From: Linum tenue
Taxonomy: Eukaryota; Streptophyta; Magnoliopsida; Malpighiales; Linaceae
Assembly (NCBI GenBank): GCA_946122785.1
Contig: CAMGYJ010000010.1
Location: forward strand, 33,273,608 to 33,337,607
DNA length: 64,000 nucleotides
Direction: 5' to 3'
The translations under genes were made by a program, and so were the position numbers. Below are positions 52,350 to 63,700 of this stretch, one piece after another (positions within the stretch are counted from its first letter, which is position 1; every line of letters begins with the position of its first letter). The notes under the pieces were generated by a model that did no database searches, was not told the origin of the DNA, and saw only the letters and a program-made list of their open reading frames with translations.

Positions 52350-53063
52350 AATTATAACTCTACCCAATTACATAACAATACTTGTAGTATAACATAATAC
52401 TACTCGTACACTTTAGTCTTTTGTTTTTCTCTAAAATCAAATGAAGATACCTCTAGTGAAGGTAGAGAAAATATTTTACGTGCCACTATATAGGAAGCTT
52501 AATTGGCAGTCTTATCAATTGTTCTAAACTCTAGCCTTATGATTTAAAACTGTCAGCATCTTGCTTGTTGGATTTGAAAATGAGGGTTTTGAGTTTTAAA
52601 AACCTATGAATTTATGATATATTTGTTGCATTATGAATTTGGAAGAGTACATTGTTTGTTTAGTTTATTTTATCATGGAATTGTATCACATTTTTCCTTC
52701 CATTATAAAATCCCAAATGAAATGTGAGGTTTACAAATCCGTGGGATCCACGGATTTGGATTTAAAGAATGAGTCCAAATCCATGTCCCCACGAATTTGT
52801 GCCACTTAGCAAACAATAGATTTATGTCAATTCCACGATGCTTGGGATTTGTCTGCCAATCCATCACCCAAATCCTACAAGCAAGAGATACGTAAAGACA
52901 ATCCTAGAGAATATGACAACCCACCACATTGTAGTTCTTAACAAAAGCAAGTTCATCAACCACCAGCTCCACAAGACAAGTTGAGGCAACCAAGGGTAGG
53001 AGTGGACTAAGATTGTAGAGGTGTTGGATGGAGCGCCAATATATGGGTGCAAAACAAATGTCA
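52350..53063. other. Interval without recognised gene
   Basis: No gene, and no 5' LTR for the gag remnant at 50712-52256 is recognisable. Confidence 0.35.
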
Positions 53064-53250
53064 GCATGTCAGGTAGGGAACTGATAGTACATATTCACTA
53101 TTCTATCTAAAATAGTTTGAGTTTTACCCATACACATACAAGAAGGAGTAGGATATCAAAATCACATCCATATTCGATATGATTTCTGATATCCACGGTT
53201 ATCCATAATGATAATTTATCTTTATAACTTAAGCCAACATGTTAACTTCT
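53064..53250. mobile_element. Fragment of the hAT-like family at 41248
   Basis: GATAGTACATATTC, CTATCTAAAATAGTT, GTTTTACCCATAC and TATCCACGGTTATCCAT occur in the same order and spacing as in 41262-41412. Ends and target duplication are not preserved. Confidence 0.8.
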
Positions 53251-54296
53251 CACTCCTTCTTGATAATCACAAAGTATTGGTAGCTTTTGATTGCAACCAC
53301 AGTTTTTAAGTTTTGCCTTCTTTCTCTTTTATATTTTTTCTGAGTCTGCAATGGCTAGCTCCTTGAGTGCCGAGACTCTTCTTTTATCTGGATTCATTTT
53401 CATGCAATATGAAACTGATAGAGATACATCGACAATCTGATTGAGCAATTTTCTCTTTTTACATGTTATATTCTCACATCACATGTTTTCTTGGTCTCGT
53501 TTGGTCTTAGATCGCAGTTAACCGAACCAAATCCTGAACCGTCCTTCTCGATCGGTGTTAGTAGCTCACTAGACCACACTCCCAATTTCTCAACGAGACG
53601 CAAGTCTCAACCAAAATTTTGCGTATCTCGTCCCTTCCTCTATTCACAAACCATACTCGGGCACAAAGTAGAGACAATTGTGTCTTCATATGACATTATG
53701 GTGCAAGTTGGGGTGCTCTGGTTTTTTTTTTTTTATTTACTTGGATTTATAATATCAAAATTATGTATAATTGTTGGAATTTATGTTTTAATGGAAAAAT
53801 GTAAATTTTTTCGGTTATTGGTTCACTTTTTCATGTGGGTGACTAAACAAACTGTTCACTTTTTACTCAACGTGGTATGCATGGACCACACTACACATGC
53901 ATGGTCTGGTCCAGACCATGAAATATTTGGTTTGGTCTTTGGTCTATGTTCCATCTTCTCGGTCTGAATCAGAGACTGTATGTATGGTCCATCCTGGATA
54001 ATACCGCACCGTTTCTTAGCCCTACTCACGCTGCAATCAAGTGTTAGTTGAAGACAAATGGGTTATAGGTATAATAGGGGAGCGGATCAGGTGAATAATC
54101 TTGTGTCAATAACTATGCATAACCCAATAAGAATTCGCCACATTAGCGCCCCTTCTCTTTCCTAAAAAGCCTTTAATTTCCCCCCCTTAATCTTTAACGG
54201 ACGATTTCTCACTCGTTTTAAGTCGGAATTAATTTTTTTTTGCACAGTTAGATCAGATTAATTGAGCTCTTCAAAATGATAAAACTTTTTTTTATA
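53251..54296. other. Interval without recognised gene
   Basis: The 158-codon frame at 53491-53967 has a hydrophobic, unconserved-looking translation and no domain that I know. No gene is called. Confidence 0.35.
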
Positions 54297-54304
54297 TATT
54301 TTTG

Positions 54305-54797
54305 CATGCTTCAAAAAGGCACGCTTAACCTTACACTTAGACACGCCTAAGCACAAGGCAACGACAAAACGCCTCGCCTAGGTGTTTCGTGTCTAATTAG
54401 ATACGGAAACACGTGATGGAGTAAGGAGACATATAAGTCTCTCCTAAACATAATTAGATGGAGCTAGGAAGTTAATATTAAATGAGAAAATTAACGTAAA
54501 CTACGAATTCAATTTTCTATATCAATATTTTCAATGACTCAAGAACTTTGTGACCTATTGAGCTATGATTCTATGAATTCGTGAGCTATATTCTTTTCAT
54601 TAAGTGTTGATAAGTTATTAATCATTTTAACTGAAGTAAGGAAGTGTTGTAGATTATTATTTCATTCATCATGCAGTGCAAATAGCTATTTTTCTTCCAA
54701 CGCATATGCTCGTTTAGTCTACGCCTAGGTGAGCTAGCACTAGGCCTTAGGCAAAGCCCCAACGCTCGCCTTATGCCTAGCACCTTTTTGAACCTTG
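54305..54797. mobile_element. Non-autonomous hAT-like element (493 bp)
   Basis: The exact 8-bp target duplication TATTTTTG lies at 54297-54304 and 54798-54805. Imperfect inverted ends CATGCTTCAAAAAGG and CCTTTTTGAACCTTG, with GCCTAGGTG/CGCCTAGG words near both ends. No ORF. Confidence 0.85.
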
Positions 54798-54805
54798 TAT
54801 TTTTG

Positions 54806-55764
54806 GAACAAAAAAAATTGAGCCATTTTTTACCAGTCTATACCATATGGTATTGAACGTATTGAAAAAAGAGCATATCATATGGTATGAAAAGCGTATA
54901 TGGTGATATGAACATACCAAGACCGTAGGATGGTTGAATACATGATAGTAGGAGTATACTAAATGTAAATTACGACTTTCATAATTGTGTACCACAAGAT
55001 ACCACCCCATACTAGGGTGGTATTGTGTGGTATTTTTTGGTCCTGTATTTTGTTCACCCAGAAATTTGTAGATCCAATAGATCATGATGAACTCGTTCCT
55101 TCTGTGCAAAAATTTTCAAAAACGACTTAAAAACAAAGAAGATACCATATGCTAGGCAGTTGGTAACGAGAGGCAAGAATTTTTTTTTCTAAATAAATAT
55201 TGAAAATGGATCTCATTTTGTAGAGCACAATGAACTATTTCCATCTGTGCAAAAAAAATTGAAATCCGAGTTTAAACGATACGATATGAGCAAATTAAGA
55301 AAACAGGGGAAAATAAAAATGTCTTTAATTCTCCAACTTTAGATCTGGATTTTCTGAATGAAAGGTCCAGATTAGTGATCTAATGATAAAAAAAAAAAAG
55401 AATGAAAGGTCCAGATTTAGTTACTCATGGGTTATGCACCGTATCTTGAGTCGTATAATATGACCCTCTACTATGTATTTTTATCAAGCATGTGATTCTA
55501 CTATTTTTTTACATCAAATATACCCCTTTACTTTGGAAAATTATCAAAAAATTTAAAACGAAATGACTAGTGATATCTGGTCATTTGAGATTTGAAAAAA
55601 CACTGAAAAAATACATTTTCCACCAAAATTGAAATTTAACATATTGTCGAATAGTTAGTAGTTCAACCAATGAGTGCGAGGTATAAAAGGTTTGAACAAC
55701 GCGAGTCGATTTCATAACTGAAAAACTTATTCATCAACCATAACCGAGACGTAAAAACATCACT
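54806..55764. other. Interval without recognised gene
   Basis: TACCATATGGTAT-type palindromic words recur near 54840-54900 and GATACCA near 54990-55030, perhaps an old MITE. No coding sequence. Confidence 0.35.
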
Positions 55765-55769
55765 ATACT

Positions 55770-55946
55770 TGTTGAAACCGGGTGGGTCCATTAGAACGAT
55801 ATTGTCCGCTTTGGGCCAAGCTCGCACGGTTTTGCTTTTGGATGTCATCCCCAAAAAGCCTCGTACTAATGAGCTAGGTTGACAATAATATACAAGGATT
55901 CCTTCTCTATGTATTACCGATATGGTACTTGGATTGTCCCAAAACA
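55770..55946 (-). mobile_element. TRIM LTR A (3'-most)
   Basis: TGTTGAAACCGGG ... GTCCCAAAACA; 177 bp. It carries the shared core GTCCGCTTTGGGCCAAGCTC. Confidence 0.9.
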
Positions 55947-56237
55947 ATCCTCCGCTCAAGACAAGGACCACGAACTTCGTGTCCTCTCCTTAGCGATTAT
56001 CTTGATCCGCCAAACACCTTGTATCGATGGGCTTCTCGGCACACGGATTTTTCCCAGACGCGGAACTCTCTTTAATTCGCCAAACCAGATGTAGCCTAGA
56101 CGCGAAACTCTCTTTGATCGGCCAAAAAGACGTGGATCTCTTGTGGATCCACCAAACTAGACGTAGATCTCAAATCCTAAGGTCCACCTAATAAGAGTCC
56201 CACCAAACTGACGCCCACCGCCCCAAACCAAAACCAA

Positions 56238-56249
56238 GCTCTGATACCA
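56238..56249 (-). promoter_or_regulatory. TRIM primer binding site (tRNA-iMet)
   Basis: Plus GCTCTGATACCA is minus TGGTATCAGAGC, an exact iMet primer site, two bases from LTR B. Variants sit beside LTR C (about 56701-56712, one substitution) and LTR D (about 57017-57028). Confidence 0.85.
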
Positions 56250-56251
56250 CT

Positions 56252-56426
56252 TGTCGATATAGGGCAGCTCAATTAGTACGATACTGTCCGCTTTGGGCCA
56301 AACCCGCACGGATTTACTCTTGGGTTCCTTCCCTAAAGGCCTCGTACTAATAGACTTGGTGGATACTAATATACAAGGGTTCCTTTTCTTGTATTTTTCA
56401 TGTGGTACTTGGATTGTCCTATAACA
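56252..56426 (-). mobile_element. TRIM LTR B
   Basis: TGTCGATATAGGG ... GTCCTATAACA; 175 bp, complete. Confidence 0.92.
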
Positions 56427-56714
56427 ATCATCTCCTCAAGATAGGGACCACGAACATCGTGTCCTCTCCTCAGTGATTATCTTGATCTGCCAGACCAGAT
56501 GTAGATCATCTTTCATCCACCAGACAAACATGGACCTCCCTTGATCCGCCAAACACCTTCTATCGATGGCCTTCTTGGTACAAGGATTTTTTCAGACGCG
56601 AAAATCTCTTTGATCCGCCAGATAAACACAGATCTCAAATCCTGAGGTCACCGAATGAGTGTCCCACCAAACTGACGTCCACCGCCCCGAATCGAACTAG
56701 GCTCTAATACCACT

Positions 56715-56889
56715 TTTCATAACGAGACTGCTCATTAGTACGATATTATCCGCTTTGGTCCAAGCTCGCACGATTTTACTCTTGGGTATCCTCCCCAAAA
56801 TGCCTCATCTAATGAGCTAGGTGGACACTAATATACAATGGTTCCTTCCCTCTGTATTATTGATGTGGTGCTAGAATTGTCCCATAACA
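56715..56889 (-). mobile_element. TRIM LTR C
   Basis: TTTCATAACGAG ... GTCCCATAACA; 175 bp. Its first bases are mutated (TTT in place of TGT). Confidence 0.9.
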
Positions 56890-57030
56890 ATCTTTCATTT
56901 GCTTCCCAGATATGGATCTCTAGTGGATCCACCAAACCAGATGCAGATCTCAAATCCTGAGGTCCACCGAATGAGGGTCCCACCAAATTGACGTCCACCG
57001 CCCCGAACCAAATCAATCTCTGATACCACT

Positions 57031-57205
57031 TGTCGAAATCGGGCAGCTCAATTAGTAAGATATAGTCCGCTTTGGGCCAAACCAGCATGAATTTACTATT
57101 GGGTTCCTTCCCAAAAGGACTCGTACTAATGGACTTGGTGAATACTAATATACAAGAGTTCCTTTTTTTATATTTCCGATGTAGTAGTTGGATTGTTCCA
57201 TAACA
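57031..57205 (-). mobile_element. TRIM LTR D (5'-most)
   Basis: TGTCGAAATCGGG ... GTTCCATAACA; 175 bp, followed by the target duplication ATACT. Confidence 0.92.
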
Positions 57206-57210
57206 ATACT

Positions 57211-57848
57211 AATATATGTGACCATACAAAAATCTGAATAAAAAATCACTCATATCAAATTAACATTTCGACCAACAAACGGGTCGTTGGTCGATATAGC
57301 AGCAGGTAGCAACGAGCCAGACAAACGAAGAACTGTGGCATTCATCATCATCTTTGCCCAGTCAGCCATGCGTGGGCGCTGGCTGGCACGCCTGCCGGCC
57401 TTTGATTGCAAAATGTCACAAACTAGTTATTAGCTCGAGAGACAAATCAAGAACAACTGCTGGTGGGTGGTTGGTTGGTTGAGTAGTTGCTTTTCTGTTT
57501 TATTACCACCCACCCTCCTTAATTATCAACTCTCTCTCTCTGCACCAACTGTGATTTTGAAGCTTCCCTTTCGAACAAATTGACCAGTTGTCTCCTCAGT
57601 CCTCACACTAAAGCTGGTAAATAGTACATGCCATGCACGCTATTAGTTGTTCAACTGTTGAGTTAATTTGTCTTCAATCCATAATTCAATTGCGCAACGA
57701 GACAAATCAAATAATTAATCTTCATTAGGGAGGGCCAAGATAATTGTTGTTATTGATATTAGTGTGCGTAACCCAACCAGGAACTGTTTTCCAGTCAATG
57801 CCCCACATCATTTCAACCAAAAGTAATAATGATTCTGCAATCTCATTC
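57211..57848. other. Interval without recognised gene
   Basis: No coding sequence or repeat recognised. Confidence 0.4.
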
Positions 57849-57853
57849 ACATC

Positions 57854-58345
57854 TGTTTGAGCCCGATCGACTGGGGGTCGCTCGGGTCCAAGGGGTTTGG
57901 GGTGTCAGGCATGACCTAGAGGAGGTAGGCACCCCACCTCAGTAGATGTGGGAAAAGAGAAGCAAGAAGAAGTGTATAGAGAGAGAAAGTAGAGAGAAGT
58001 TAGAGTAAGAGTAGATAGCTTGTCATTTATGAGGAGAGAACTTCTATTTATACGCATCTGAAGGTTAGGTAGTGGTCCGGGCGCCTGCCAAGTCATAAAT
58101 GTTGTGGTCGGGCGCCTCAGACCTTCTGACACTGTACATTGTAATTTTTGGCAGAGGGTGTCCCCTCATACTCTGTCTTTGCTGATGTCAGGTGCCTGGC
58201 TTTGTCCCTTGGTCTTGTCTCTTAACCTTGTCTTCTTCTTCTGATGATGTAAGTCTTCTAGGGTTTTGCCCCTATGTCTTGGCTTCTCTTGGACTCTTCT
58301 TGTAGACCTTCTCCAAGTATTATACTTTACCTTCATACCCTATCA
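57854..58345 (-). mobile_element. Solo LTR (492 bp)
   Basis: The exact 5-bp duplication ACATC lies at 57849-57853 and 58346-58350. Ends TGTTTGAG and CCCTATCA (minus TGATAGGG ... CAAACA). A minus-strand TATA box GCGTATAAATAGAAG at 58041-58055 precedes a CT-rich leader. No internal domain, so it is a recombination product of a full element whose superfamily I cannot fix. Confidence 0.88.
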
Positions 58346-58560
58346 ACATCCTATCCTATGATTTTTATTTTGTTTATTTTCGTTGTTTTCCTGGATATCG
58401 AGATGAGTTCTTGGAGAACTACGATTTCGGGTTTTGATCTCGCTATGTTAAATTTTTCTCAACGGTTGTAGGATTACAGTTTAGGAACGACGGCTCCTCA
58501 TTTCCTTCACAAATTAACACGGCGATTTGTTTGGTTTCTAATATTCACTTTGAATTTAAC

Positions 58561-59794
58561 GGATTTTTTTCTTCAAAAATAGCACTGTTTTAATTTTTTT
58601 TTACAAAAATAGCACCTAGTCCCAAAAAATTCCAAAAATAGGCGCCTTTCTCGAAAACCGCCACCCCACCCTACGGTTTACACGAAAATCGATAGGCGGG
58701 GGCGCGATTTTCGATGAAAACCACATGGTTACGGGACGGTTTTGAAAACCGCTCGAGGTGGGGGCGGTTTGGTCCAATACCGCTCCCCAACCCTGTGGTT
58801 TATGCCAAATTTTGTTTTTGTTTTTTTCGAAAAATCCTAACCTAGCTGGAAACTTCAAACGAACGTATCTTTGTGTTCGGGTATCCGGTCGTCGCAAATT
58901 CTTTTTGATTTCGCATACCTTTTTGAGATCTTGCAAGCCACAAACTGCATCCGTCCCGAAAAAATATCGTTTGCTACCCCAAACGAGCTTTTTTCCGATT
59001 TCGTCAACCTTTGGACGTCCATAACTTTGTGCTCCAAAATCCGAACGTCATGAATTTTTTTTTCATTTCGCATAAGTTTTTAAGGAATACAACTTTTATC
59101 ATAGACATAATTTCGGAATGTACGTGGATTTGTAAAAATGGAAGGTAACATTACTCCCAAAACCCTGTATATCCAATAATAATTCCTGATTTGAAAATTT
59201 CTTCCTAGTAAAAATTGCAGTCCTTCAAAAGTTATGCGAAATGAAAAAAAAATTCACGACGTTCGGATTTTGGAGCACAAAGTTATGGTTGTTCAAAGTT
59301 ATTGAGGAATTTTAGCGTTCAAGGACTAAAACTTTGTCATTATGTAGTTGTTTAACAAATGAGTTATAGTTTGGTGGTGTAGATGTTGTGCTAAATTTAG
59401 TTAACTATTTATATTAGCAGGGTTCGAACAACCACCCCCGCAACATGTTGCTTTTTTTATTCTCTACTAAATAAAAAGATTTAATATGGGATGATGGTGT
59501 CTCGAACCAAGGACCACTTGCATTCAAAGAAAAAACTGAACCAATTATAACAAGACCACTTATTGTGATTATTTAGAAATTTTTTAATTATAAACTTCCC
59601 AGTGGGGTGCGGTTTGCACCCAAACCGCTTCGGCACCATGCGGTCAGCAAAATCGCCCCCTACGCATGCGGTTTTCATCGAAAACCGCGCACCCACCCTG
59701 TGATTTTCGAAAAAGTGTGTTATTTTGGAATTTTGCGGGACTGGGTGCTATTTTTGGAATTTTTTTTAAACAGTGCTATTTATGGAAAATGTCC
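58561..59794. mobile_element. Mutator-like foldback element (1234 bp)
   Basis: Long inverted ends, with AAATAGCACTG, CAAAAATAGCACC(T/C)AGTCCC and AAAATTCCAAAATA in mirrored order, extend through AAAACCGC-rich subterminal repeats. Imperfect 9-bp flanks GAATTTAAC and GAATTTGAG agree with a Mutator-type target duplication. A second inverted pair inside (about 59017-59085 and 59225-59295, containing TTGTGCTCCAAAATCCGAACGT) makes the centre another hairpin. No transposase ORF. Confidence 0.8.
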
Positions 59795-60495
59795 GAATTT
59801 GAGTAAATTTAGTCGGGGGTTTCACTACTCTTCGATGAGATTAGAAACAACAATGGTTTCACTATTGAGTTAAATCGAAATGTAAGCAAGCAAGAATGAC
59901 AAAAATCATGAAACAACAAGAAATTTAAGCCACTTATAGCAGAGAAGAAACACATAGCTACAAGAGTAGAGATCGAACCAACTAAGTTTTCATGTATCCT
60001 CGTGTTGTGGATCTTTGATTTGTTGTTTCCGGCCTCTGTCTAGAGCTGCCTTCTCCTCATTTAAAAGATGAGCTCTTAGTGTTGCAGATTTTAGAGTTTT
60101 TTTTTGTCTAAGGGTGTTAGTGATTCGAGGACCAAAAGTTGTCTTCTATGTCTTTAAAAGTGAATATTCATATGCTCGATCCTTGACCAAACCGATGGTC
60201 TAGGGTTCTCTCCAACCATTTTGTTTCTTAGGTCGCCGATCTGGCTTTGTGTTGGGCTTCATCTGTCGATTGTATCCTCATAACCATATCTAAGTCGCTT
60301 TTTGTGTGTGATTGGCAGACTGTGTCAAGATTATGAAGCAGAAGTCCATGAAGGTGAAGCAGTGATGCAGAGCTGAACTGGACTTTGATCGAGCTGCAAT
60401 TTGAAGACAGCAGAGAAACGCGTTTCGGACTCGAAGACGATTCATTGTATGGGAAACGTTTCGAGCCTTCGTCCGGAACGCGTCGTAGTTTCATT
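59795..60495. other. Interval before the copia LTR
   Basis: No supported gene. The opposing frames at 60228-60515 (-) and 60385-60609 (+) are mutual shadows. It may contain part of a longer copia LTR if the start at 60496 is wrong. Confidence 0.35.
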
Positions 60496-60679
60496 TGTAG
60501 TGGAGTTGGTTCCACGTTAGCTTGTTATCTCTCACCACGTGTTAGGGTGATTTTATTTTTCTGTTTTATTTACCGTTGGAGCACAGTAAAACTTGAAATC
60601 CATTTATAAGAGATCAACCCTGCAGCTAGTTTCCTTGCGGGTTTTCGATCAAACCTTTGCCCTCTAGATATTTTCTACA
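60496..60679 (+). mobile_element. 5' LTR of Ty1/copia element (start tentative)
   Basis: The end ..TTCTACA at 60679 is fixed by the adjoining primer site. The start TGTAG at 60496 is inferred from the inverted match TGTAG/CTACA, giving 184 bp; a TATA-like CATTTATAAG is at about 60601-60610. The other LTR lies outside the window, so the start cannot be verified. Confidence 0.55.
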
Positions 60680-60691
60680 TGGTATCAGAGC
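60680..60691 (+). promoter_or_regulatory. Primer binding site (tRNA-iMet)
   Basis: TGGTATCAGAGC directly follows the LTR end, 24 nt before the gag ATG at 60715. Confidence 0.9.
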
Positions 60692-60714
60692 CTCAGATAT
60701 GATTCTCGACAACA

Positions 60715-63700
60715 ATGGCTACCGACTCTCCTGCTACTCCTCCTCCCGGTAGTGGCGCTTCTACTGGTGGAGCTTTCCAATTCGGCAGCTTCAATGAGAA
60801 TCAGACGCAGGGTGGCAGAGGTGAGATCCAGTTTGGCAACCCTCACTATCTTAATCCTAACGAGAATTTGTCTCAGTCGCTCGTCACTGAGCTTTTGGAT
60901 GGTACTAACTATTCTATGTGGAGTCGATCTTTGCGTCTGGCGTTGAAAACCAAGCACAAGTTGGGTTTCATTTATGGGTATATCCCTGTTCCGCCGGCTG
61001 GTAGTGCTAATTTCCATTTACGGGATGGTTGTAACACCGTTGTTCTTTGTTGAATTGTCAATCCCTTGAAGAAGGAAATTGCTCGTAGTGTTATGAATCA
61101 TGAGAATGCTCGCATTCTGTGGGAGGAATTGAAGAGACGATTTGGGCAACCTAATGCTTTGCGCATTATCAATCTAGAGGATGACATTCATGCTTGCAAA
61201 CAGGGTGATCGAATCATTACTCAGTACTACACTAAGATTAAAGGGTTCTGTGAGGATTATCTACAGTTGTCTCCCATTGTTCCCTGTCCTTGTGCTCTTA
61301 ATAATCCCGTTCCTTGCCCTGTTGTGGTCGCCTTTCAAACTAAGCAAGAAACTGACTATAAGATCCGTTTCTTGAGGGGGCTCAACAAGGAGTATGAAGT
61401 TGTGAAGACAAAAAACTGCTTATTATGAAGCTTTTACCCACTGTTACCGCTGCTGTTGATGATTTTCTCTTACATGAACAAAAGCTCAAAGGGGATGAAA
61501 CTAAGTCTAAGAACAGTCAATCTGTTGCTCTAGCTATTGGCAATCAGTATGGTAGGGATCAGTCTAAAGGGAGGCAGGATCATGAAAACTTTTTTGCAGA
61601 TATTGCAAACATACAGATCACACTATCAAAGATTGCTGGAAGTTAAAGAAGAAGGAACAGGAGAAGGAAGGATTTTTTGGCTCTGTCTCTACAGACAGTG
61701 CAGCCCCATCTTCTGACAGTACTAGTAGCATCTCTGATGACAGCTCTAGTCCTTCTAAGGGTGTGAATGCTTTTTCCTCTGTGAAATCACACATCTCAAA
61801 ACTCTTCTTCAAGTTGGCATGGATGTTGGGCCATTGTCTCCAGGTATCTCACCAAGGATCACTCCTACAACTTATTCTGTGTCTCAATTCTTACTTGCAT
61901 TTCCCAATCATGCTGGTAAGTTTGTTCTTTCTTCACACAGTACAATGGATAAATCAGCTTTGAGAATTATGTGGATACTTGACACTGGGGCCACAGATCA
62001 TATCACATGCTGTCTAGACCATTTTTCTACTTACACTGAGGTCATTAATACTTTTGTTTACTTGCCTAATAGTCAACGAGTTCTAGTGGGTCACATAGGA
62101 ACAGTTCCTCTTCCTTCTAGCCTAGTTCTACACAATGTCCTGCTTGTTCCTAGTTTCAATTTTAATCTCATTTCCATTAGCAAATTGACCACATACTTAC
62201 CTTTGTCTTTGCACTTCCACTCTTCTGTATGTGAAATTCAGGACCATCAGACCTAGAAGAGCATTGGTTTGGAAAAACAAAGTAGAGGCTTATACCTTCT
62301 CGACCTTTCTACCCTCTTGCCATTCACTTCAGTTTCCTCCTCTTCTCATCATCAAGTTGCCTTCACCTACAATCTTCAACCACGAGACATTAGCTTATGG
62401 CACTGGCGCTTTGGTCATCCTAGTAGAGATAGATTTCAGCTTCTAATGAAACAACACAATGTAACTCACAATGAAATCGTTTCTCATTGTGAGATCTGTC
62501 ATCTGTCTAAAGAACGAAAACTTCCTTTTCCAGTTAATGATATGACAACTTGTGAACCTTTCTTTCTCATTCATGTTGATATCTTGGGCCCCTTGTCAAT
62601 AAAATCTTATGATGGCTATAGTTACTTCTTGACTATTGTGGATGATTACAGTAAGGCTGTTTGGGTTTATTTGATGCACACTAAGGGTGAAACTCGTGAG
62701 TTATTGTAAGGTTTCTGTCAGTTGGTTGAGAAACAGTTTGGGAAATCAGTTAAAACTATTCGTAGTGATCAAGGACAAGAATTTCACATGTCTGATTACT
62801 ATAGAACCCATGGCATTGAACATCAAACATCATGTGTTGAGACTCCTCAGCAGAATGGACGAGTAGAACGTAAGCATCAACACATTCTAAATGTGGCTCG
62901 TGCCTTGAGATTTCAGTCAGGGGTTCCTTTGAAGTTCTGGAGTGCCTCTATACGCCATTCAGTATATCTGATTAACAGGTTGCCTACTCTAGTCCTCAAA
63001 AACCTTTCTCCTTATCAACTGCTCTTCCAAAAACCTCGTGATCTCAATGTTTTAAAAGTTTTTGGTTGTCTTTGCTATGCTTCTACTATGGTTCATGGTC
63101 GCACTAAATTCCAACAAAGGTCCTCACAATGTGTTTTTCTTGGTTTCCCCATTGGAATTAAGGGCTACACCCTTTTATACCTTGATAACAAAAGGGTCTT
63201 CATCTCCAGGAATGTTGTCTTTCATGAGACCATTCTTCCTTTTCGCACTACCTCAACTGAATCACCAGCTCCTACTACAACACCTCCTCCTACTTTCCCA
63301 TCCTTAGCACCCCACAGTATACCATTTTACCAACCCAATTCTTCTCCCATTGAGGGATAGGGGGCCAGTACTTCCACTTTTACTTCTCCCTCAATTTCCT
63401 CTCCTTCAGCAGTCAGCCCTTCCAATACTTACCATTCTGGTCATTCCTCTTTACCTAGTTCTGCTAATGATAAGTCTGTCTATCTGGAGGATTTTGTTGA
63501 TGATGTTGTTGATGCTCCTGAACTAGAGGTACAAGAGGAGTTTGAAGGTAGGCCTATTCGAGTTAATAGAGGCAAACTACGAGTTAAGTTTAAAGACTAC
63601 CATGTTGGCATTGTCAGTAAATATCCCATGGAGCAATATCTGGACTTTTATCAATTGTCTCCAGCTGACAGAAGTTACATTATGAATGTTTTACATGAAG

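Larger units (their letters stand above)
55770..57205 (-). mobile_element. Tandem TRIM-type retroelement with four LTRs
   Basis: Four 175-177-bp LTRs at 55770-55946, 56252-56426, 56715-56889 and 57031-57205 alternate with three short internal segments (305, 288 and 141 bp). Three LTRs are preceded in plus coordinates by the complement of a tRNA-iMet primer site (GCTCTGATACCA or a near variant) two bases away. The whole array has a single 5-bp target duplication ATACT (55765-55769 and 57206-57210). No protein is encoded, so it is a non-autonomous TRIM. Confidence 0.93.

Noticed and set aside
56828..57088. 86-codon minus-strand frame
   Set aside because: It reads across TRIM LTRs and internal segment, which are non-coding in this element class.
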